Shown here piece by piece: positions 58,100 through 64,000 of a stretch of 64,000 nt of DNA. Position 1 is the stretch's first letter; each line of letters begins with the position of its first letter. A program made the position numbers and the translations under genes. The stretch is taken from positions 27,021,795 through 27,085,794 of the forward strand of contig NC_092670.1 of the NCBI RefSeq assembly GCF_964355755.1, given 5' to 3'. Origin of the DNA: Antedon mediterranea. Its lineage: Eukaryota; Echinodermata; Crinoidea; Comatulida; Antedonidae. The notes below the pieces were generated by a model, which did no database searches, was not told the DNA's origin, and was given only the letters and a program-made list of their open reading frames with translations.

Positions 58100-59150
58100 A
58101 CAGACCTACGGAGTTATGCTTTTATATTGTACATGGCGTACAACTCCATTAGTGTTAATTCAATGCAAGTTGCGAGTCAGAAAATGCGAGTTACGAGTCG
58201 AAAAATGCGAGTTGGCTGTTACACATAATACTGTGTATATCTTCTCTTTTGTATTTATATGTCTATGGACAATTTGTCTGAAATAAAAGTTAAAAAAAAA
58301 TGATTATAAACATAAATAATTGACTATTATTGTAACAAAATTATATAGCTTTGAAAATTTGACCATTATCTGTAGGTATGGTATGTGTTTCCTTGCCCTA
58401 TTTATGGGATCTGCTTTTTAAATCATGCCTGTTTATAATCATCATTAACCATCTTGCCTTCTTGACTAAATACTGTAAACAATACTAACTGTACAATTAA
58501 TGTGAGTTTTTCTTACCAATCTATTATTATTTTCTCATTTAACAAGGCAAAAAGTTTAAATAATAACTTTAATCTACTATATTTACAATTATATTATTTC
58601 AAAATATAAACATTATTTTTTTGTGTTGAAATACAAAATAAGTTCATTTCAACAATTCTTAAACATCCATGTTATTGTTAAATAAAACAATCACTAGTCA
58701 GTAATTGTTAAACACGTGCTTAAACTGGTCATATATGAAAAAAACACTCTAATAATACCCTTAATAAATCATTAAAAACTAAATTTAAATTGTAATTTAA
58801 TTACTAATTGTTTGGTTCCTGTATCTATTTTTTGGGTGTACCTGTATAGTATATAATGGTTTTTTAATGATACGACCTCCTTGAAAAATGATTTTTAGTG
58901 AACAAGTTTTTGCATTTTCCGACCCGCAACTCGCATTTTCCGACTCGCAACTCGCATTTTCCCACTCGCATTTTCTGACTCGCAACTTGCACTTTCCGAC
59001 TCGCAACTCGCACTTTCCGACTCGCAACTCGCACTTTCCGACCCGCAACTCGCACTTTCAGACTCGCAACTCGCATTTTCCGACTCGCAACTCGCATTTT
59101 TCTACTCGCAACTCACACAAAAGAAACCCTCCAACTCCATAGGTCTGAAC
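58100..59150. mobile_element. inverted-repeat element carrying a 21-bp minisatellite
   Basis: CAGACCTACGGAGTT near 58101-58115 is matched by the inverted AACTCCATAGGTCTG at about 59134-59148. Next to each end are GCGAGTTGCGAGTCGGAAAA-type units, two or three on the left (58170-58213) and about nine on the right. The interior is AT-rich with no coding text. Confidence 0.6.
58915..59118. repeat. 21-bp minisatellite, about nine units
   Basis: The unit is GACTCGCAACTCGCACTTTCC with variants (GCATTTTCC, CCCGCAACTC). Frames on both strands through it translate to repeats such as RVASRKV; these are not genes. Confidence 0.9.
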
Positions 59151-59224
59151 CAGGAAAAATGAGTTGAAGCCACCTCTTACGTCACTAATCTTTCGTTTGT
59201 TGCGATAGTTCAAGGTGATTAGAT

Positions 59225-59772
59225 GAGTATTTTGACACCAATTTTGCTTATGTATTCCTAGTGATCACTAAGATGTCTATAAAATTAAAATATGCTTAGG
59301 TCAATAGTTCAAAGGTCAAAATAAAAGGTTTCTAAGGGAATTTAGCATTTTTCTTATGAATAGAAAGTTGGGCATTCTGAATAATTTGGGACAATTTTGA
59401 AGTCTCTACGGCCAGTCGTTGATGAGATATTTAGATAATCCAAATTTATGGTCAAAGGTCAAAACAGGCATTTCCGGTCATTTTTTTAAAAACTTCTCCA
59501 TTACAGTGAATATAAATATTGGTCTTCTGAGTATTTTGACACCAAAATTGTTTACTTGCACCTACTGGTTGTCAAAATATGGTAAATAATGTTAAAAGGT
59601 GGCCGCCATTTTGAAAAATGGCCTAATCTGGTTGAAGCACAACGGGGAAACCCGGGGACTTTTAGTATGTTGTTCCAGACAACATTAGGGACCTATCGTG
59701 AAAAATTCAGCTTTAGCATATTTATTTCTACCTTGGCCCTTTTTTTGTCTAATAACTCCTAGACTACTGTAT
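59225..59772. repeat. third fold-back arm, same orientation as 56390-57272
   Basis: TGAGTATTTTGACACCAATTT, GTATTCCTAGTGATCACTAAG, the TTTGGGACAATTTTGAAGTC block and the end GGGAAACCCGGGGACTTTTA match the right arm of the element at 54-57 kb. It ends at GTCTAATAACTCCTAGACTA, a diverged terminus. No left arm accompanies it. Confidence 0.75.
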
Positions 59773-61090
59773 ATAGAGAATACTAATAATGAAATTGTTA
59801 TATACCCCCAGTACAGTAGTAATGCATTGGCTGACTCAAAGAAACATGTACTGATAACAAATGTATCATCTTGCCTACTGGCACCATAGCTAGACAACAT
59901 CTCTCCCCTCCTAATTTTAAATTAGGGAGTGTAATCAATTAACCAAGGGTAGTAACAAAATGCAAGGCAAGCGCGGCAAGTCACAAATTTATGCGAGGCA
60001 TCATTTCTCAAAATTGCCAGGCAGGAAATCACCGAAATTGAAGTAGCCTAGGCTAGTTCCCTTTTGCACCTGCCTTGTATTTTAACTCGAAATTTGTTAA
60101 CCATGCTTTATCCTGAATACCACACCTTAGAATTAGTAGGCCTACTTTAATGAAGAATAAATCCGTTAAATTGGTGATTTTACGGACGTTTTTTACTGTT
60201 CGCGAATTTCGCACACTCAGTGTTCAATATTTTGGTTTCTATGAAACGCCAAAAGAGCAAAATTAATTAGAGGGCTAAAAACTCTGGAATCTTTATATTT
60301 AACGCATTATTTGGTGAAGATTATGTCAGTAAGGAAAAATGTTACTGTTGATACTGTACACGGTTTCGTTAACCTTTTAAAGAATAAAATAGAAAAATTC
60401 ATCATAATATCCTTAGTAGGATGTCCTAGGTCTAGGCTAGGTAGTGATGTTGATTTTCTTTGAAAACAGAACAGTATCAGCAGTAACATTATTACAGTAT
60501 TTTTATTGACAGATTAACAAATATATTGAAATAAAACGTGTTTTTCACAAATAAATGCATGAAAAATTAACAGATTCCACTAAGTTTTAGTCCTCTATTA
60601 TCGTAGAAACAAAAATATTGAACATGCGTGAAATTCGCGAACAGTGTGCGAGAAACACGCCTGTAATTTAAGGATTTATTTGTTACTTTTTATGTGATTC
60701 TTTCATTAGAGTACTCATGAGTGTGGTATTCACACGATAAAGCTAGTAATCAAATTTGGAGTAAAAATACAAGCGAAGGAAACTAGCGCCAGGTTTATTA
60801 GTATGTACATGGACAACAATAAATAAAAATCGTAATATACCTATAGCCTACAGCCTACTAAAACAGGAATAGTGTATCATTATTAAAAATATTACACCAA
60901 TTATTATAATATAAAAATTATTAAAGATTATTTATTTTCTGCATAGGCCTCTAGGTTAGGGCTAAGCATATTAGCTAAAGTTTAATTTTAGGCCTAGTAT
61001 TACGATTGTCGGACGTAAGTCTTTTTCACACGCGCTTCAGAACTAAGGGGACTTTTTCATAGACTACCTTATACATTTAATAATCTAAAT
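59773..61090. other. intergenic stretch without a feature
   Basis: Between the convergent genes. No motif-bearing frame; several TAGGCCTA words. The frame at 61388-61690, after the next repeat, is treated as unsupported. Confidence 0.45.
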
Positions 61091-61093
61091 AGC

Positions 61094-61350
61094 AATCATA
61101 TCGATATTTTTAATGATAGACTTGGTTATTTTAAGAGGACAATTATGTGTTCACTTCTTTATAACCTGTTTGATTAATTGAAATTGTTTATGGCATGCCG
61201 ATCTATGTTATATATATATATATATATATATATTTTATCTGTATTTTATTGTTAACCGTTTTTGATGTTGTATTGTTTTATGTTTCAAACCTGTTAGTGG
61301 CGGTATTTATCGCTGTTGGTTTTGACTGAATAAAATAAAATTAAAATAAA
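61094..61350 (+). mobile_element. LINE/SINE 3' tail, copy 1, with (TA)n and (TAAAA)n
   Basis: ATCATATCGATATTTTTAAT starts a block ending GGCGGTATTTATCGCTGTTG and GACTGAATAAAATAAAAT. It is repeated in the same orientation at 63606-63880. It holds a (TA)n run at about 61207-61233. The variable upstream end and simple-repeat 3' end fit 5'-truncated retroposons. Confidence 0.65.
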
Positions 61351-62032
61351 AATTCTCTCGCAATTTTTTTTCTTTGCGGCATGTTATTTGATCGGCATAT
61401 CAGTTACCTTTTATTCACCGCCAGTTATTGAACTTGTCCTGGCCATCGCTGTTCAAGAGAGGTACACATGTTGGTTTCCTAGAGAATGGAATGTCAAAAA
61501 TGTCTTTGGCACGCCGCTCAGAGAGAAGTCTGTTGCTGCTGAAACCACGTGCTATATAGGAGGGGAATCGCCACAAGGCCCCTCTCATTTAAATAAACGT
61601 TTTGACACAATGTGCAATATGTCTCATTATTTTTACTGTAATTGGCAAACCTGCTCTTCAACTAGCAAAACTACTCCTAGCAACCACTAACAAAGTCATT
61701 GCTGGATGAGTATTTGTTAATAACAAATCGAAACGCTGCACACATATATATTAATCACTGGTTTAAAGTAAAGAAGTACAGGTATTTATAAAACATGAGG
61801 AAAACATTTTAGAACATCAGTTCTAAAATCTAATACTGTCATATTTCAGTTATTGACAAAATGAGTCCTAACAATAACATTTTCTCAGAGTATCCCAAAT
61901 CCCAATTTAGAAATGGAAATAATTATGAGTTCAATTATAATTCATAAGGTCTCCAAACAAAACAATGCAAAAATGGAAAATATTCCAAAAATAGTGCTTT
62001 TGTCATAAAATGAGTTCCAGACACGTACAAGT

Positions 62033-62432
62033 CTATGGCAGTGTCTCAAGAGTTTCAAGTTCATCTGTAAGTGTGTATTCTCTGCCAATTTTTTTCTGCT
62101 GATCTTCTGACAATTCCTTAATCTCACCAGACACTAACTTTTGCTTTAACTCTTCAATTTGCCTTAACTTTTTCTTCACATTCTTTACTCTTTTTTCTGA
62201 ATTTAATGATCCATCTTTTGGCTTATCTTCTATACTTGTTCTATCTAGACAAGTTGTTACATCTTTTACACAAGTTTCTCTTTCTTTCTTCTCTTTTCGT
62301 TTTTGTTTTCTTTTTTCATTTTTTTTTGCAGATTTTGATAAAGATTCATTTTTCTCTATTTCAGGTTCCTTATAGACACCAGGTGGGAAACTTGGTTTGC
62401 TTTTTAACCACTGTGTTCCAACACTTTCATAT
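62033..62432 (-). CDS. PYM1: PYM1 (WIBG) homologue, last coding exon, partial
   Basis: PYM1 binds the MAGOH-Y14 heterodimer and the 40S ribosome and disassembles exon-junction complexes from translated mRNA in the cytoplasm. On the - strand a good acceptor (TTTTTGTTATAG) precedes 62432. The exon gives 132 residues and TAG. Visible blocks are WLKSKPSFPPGVYKEPE (human FFKSKPELPPGL), LSKSAKKNEKRKQKRKEKKE (human LSKTAKRNLKRKEKRRQ), and the C-terminal KKLRQIEELKQKLVSGEIKE followed by an acidic, leucine-rich end (human KKLRQVEELQQRIQAGEV). The N-terminal MAGOH-Y14-binding segment is in upstream exon(s) that I do not find before 64000, so they are probably outside the window. The open frame extending to 62521 is intron read-through. 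The gene is convergent with PSMC3IP. Confidence 0.88.
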
Positions 62433-62750
62433 CTATAACAAAAATAAATATTGAAATAAATATTTAATGTCCAGCAATTCCCCGAAACAACAGTTACAAA
62501 TAAACACCAGCAATGTACCATAAATGATAACTAAATTGCAATTTTTGTTGTAAATCACAACACAATATTTGTACCAATGGTTCTTATTCAACCAAGCATC
62601 AATTAATTATTTTTACTGATAGCAGTATTTTTTTGGATTCAGAGAAAAACCACATTTGCAATCATAATTTAATTAAATAAGAGGCTGAATATAAAATAAT
62701 TTTTTTCATATATAGATTTAGTGGAATATAGTTAGTAGTATTATAATTAT
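62433..62750 (-). other. PYM1 intron, part without repeats
   Basis: AT-rich intron sequence upstream of the last PYM1 exon; no exon recognised. Confidence 0.5.
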
Positions 62751-62751
62751 T

Positions 62752-63545
62752 ATTCATTCATTTATTCATGGTCAAACACAGCAAAGTACATGGTTTGAAG
62801 CCTCTGTTTGCACCTATTGGAAACATATGTTGAATGTTCTTTCCAGTTAAGTTTATGATCAATTATTGTACCTATATATATTTATGATGTTTTACAATCT
62901 TAACCTTATCATTCATAATTATCAGCTCACTGTGTTTTTTATCAAGTTTCCTATAATCAATAAATAATCTTTTGTTTTCTTGATATTCAACTTCAATTAA
63001 TTATCAGCACACTAAGAGTATAACTGAGTAGAATCATCTTTTACAAGACCAACAAGACAGGTATCATCTGCAGATTTTACAGTAAAACACTTTGTTAAAC
63101 TTGGTCACCTATATTACAGTTAAAATCATCATTAGTATATAATATAAAGAGAAAGAAAGAAATTGGTGAAAGGACACAGCCGTGGGGTGTTCCGGTATTG
63201 CATGTGCAGATTTCAGATTTACACTCATTAAAACAGACAAATTGTTCCCTATCCTTTAAAAAATTATTGATCCATGAAATGATAGACTGGTTTACACCTA
63301 AAATATTCATTTTCTTCATTACAATATGTGGTTGTATAGTATTAAAAGCGGACAAAAAATCTAGAAATAAAACCCTAGCATAAGTATTAGCACAATCGAG
63401 ATGTCGAGCAAGCAAGTTATTTATTGAAGTACTTAGTAGTAGCGGCATCATCTACACACCTATGTGAACGATATGCAAATTGATAAGAATCTAATTTATC
63501 ACCAACATCATTAAGGATTTTACTTTTAACAATTTATTCAAGAAA
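62752..63545 (-). pseudogene. LINE RT fragment (CR1/L2/Rex-like), broken
   Basis: Frame 63095-63451 on the - strand has RVLFLDFLSAFNTIQPHIV (RT motif A) and NTGTPHGCVLSPISFFLFIL (motif B region). Downstream text continues with a thumb (KYIGTIIDHKLNWKEHS). The C-terminal end runs to a (TTCA)n tail near 62752-62768. The (F/Y)ADD region around 63060 is disrupted. It lies in the PYM1 intron in the same orientation as that gene. Confidence 0.75.
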
Positions 63546-63605
63546 TTTCATAGGCTAGGTCTAGTCATTTAGCGTTTAGGGTTACTACTTTTTTCCAGTG
63601 AACGT

Positions 63606-63882
63606 ATCATATCGATATTTTTAATGATAGACTTGGTTATTTTAAGAGGACGATTATGTGTTCACTTCTTGAACAGCCTGCATAACCTGTTTTAATTGAA
63701 ATTGTTTATGGCATGCCAATCTATGTTTTATATATATATATATATATTTTATCTGTATTTTATTGTTAACCGTTTTTGATGTTGTATTGTTTTATGTTTC
63801 AAACCTGTTAGTGGCGGTATTTATCGCTGTTGGTTTTGATTGAATAAAATAAAATAAAATAAAATAAATAAAATAAAATCAG
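63606..63882 (+). mobile_element. LINE/SINE 3' tail, copy 2
   Basis: This copy matches 61094-61350 closely, including a shorter (TA)n run at about 63729-63747 and the end GATTGAATAAAATAAAATAA. It has a small extra segment (CAGCCTGCATAACCTG). Confidence 0.7.
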
Positions 63883-64000
63883 TGAGCGTTTCCAAATAGT
63901 AGGTACCTCATGTAATCTAAGCATGGAGTCTCCATGATCTAAGTGACCAGTTATATAAAATAGCAAAAACATGGGATAATTGCACATTACATTCCTTAAT

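Noticed and set aside
58917-59117. CRISPR array
   Set aside because: Units of 21 bp are directly adjacent with no unique spacers, and the DNA is eukaryotic.
58797-59142. Overlapping repetitive frames (RVASRKV-type peptides on -, HFPTRNS-type on +)
   Set aside because: They are translations of the 21-bp minisatellite in different frames.
61388-61690. 100-residue + strand frame between the two genes
   Set aside because: It is somewhat GC-richer and has a TATA-like word before it, but no motif or splice context supports a gene; it could be part of an unrecognised repeat.
62433-62521. N-terminal extension of the PYM1 frame (MVHCWCLF...)
   Set aside because: It lies upstream of a good acceptor at 62433-62434, is hydrophobic, and does not resemble PYM1; it is intron.
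62433-64000. Upstream PYM1 exons
   Set aside because: No text like PDGTWRK with splice sites on the - strand; the stretch holds LINE pieces only.

Overview
The window is animal nuclear DNA: AT-rich, low in coding density, with genes split by GT-AG introns and most of the length made of transposable elements. The repeat mix (CR1/Jockey-group and L1/Tx1-like LINEs, a Ty3 element, Penelope-like and Helentron-like repeats, fold-back elements) and the recurrent TAGGCCTA-type words suggest a marine invertebrate deuterostome, possibly an echinoderm or close relative. That assignment is inference; the sequence does not fix the species.

Two host genes are recognisable. On the + strand, six exons between 4885 and 57606 encode the last 172 residues of the meiotic recombination factor PSMC3IP/HOP2. 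Its first exon(s) lie before the window. The six exons join in phase, and 172 residues plus the roughly 45 missing N-terminal residues equals the 217 residues of human PSMC3IP. On the - strand, 62033-62432 is the last coding exon of PYM1, the exon-junction-complex recycling factor. The two genes are convergent, tail to tail, with about 4.4 kb between their stop codons.

Everything else is intronic or intergenic and mostly repeats. Region by region: 57-3665 is a fold-back element with a truncated LINE in its loop; 3663-4640 is a decayed L1-like LINE. Intron 5318-38684 (33.4 kb) holds Penelope-like repeats with hammerhead-like cores (5.6-7.1 kb), a LINE 3' end (8.4-9.1 kb), non-autonomous Helentron-like elements (9.2-10.6 and 16.5-19.5 kb), a MITE (10.7-11.1 kb), a solo LTR (15.8-16.2 kb), a young Ty3 element with identical LTRs (22.55-26.66 kb), a near full-length CR1-type LINE with esterase, PHD, endonuclease and RT regions (26.95-32.3 kb), and an L1/Tx1-like LINE (34.8-38.1 kb). 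Intron 41977-57549 holds a degenerate LINE (42.7-48.3 kb), further Helentron-like pieces (48.6 and 50.4-54.0 kb) and a 3.2-kb fold-back element with subterminal repeats (54.0-57.3 kb). After PSMC3IP come a 21-bp minisatellite inside an inverted-repeat element, another fold-back arm and LINE tails.

I found no new multi-gene system. The most notable items are a Ty3 element that lost protease and part of gag in frame yet has identical LTRs; a perfect in-frame 459-bp duplication in a LINE ORF1; a 25-bp palindrome with a 9-bp target duplication that breaks LINE ORF2; and a Helentron-like family that spreads TGACGTCA sites.
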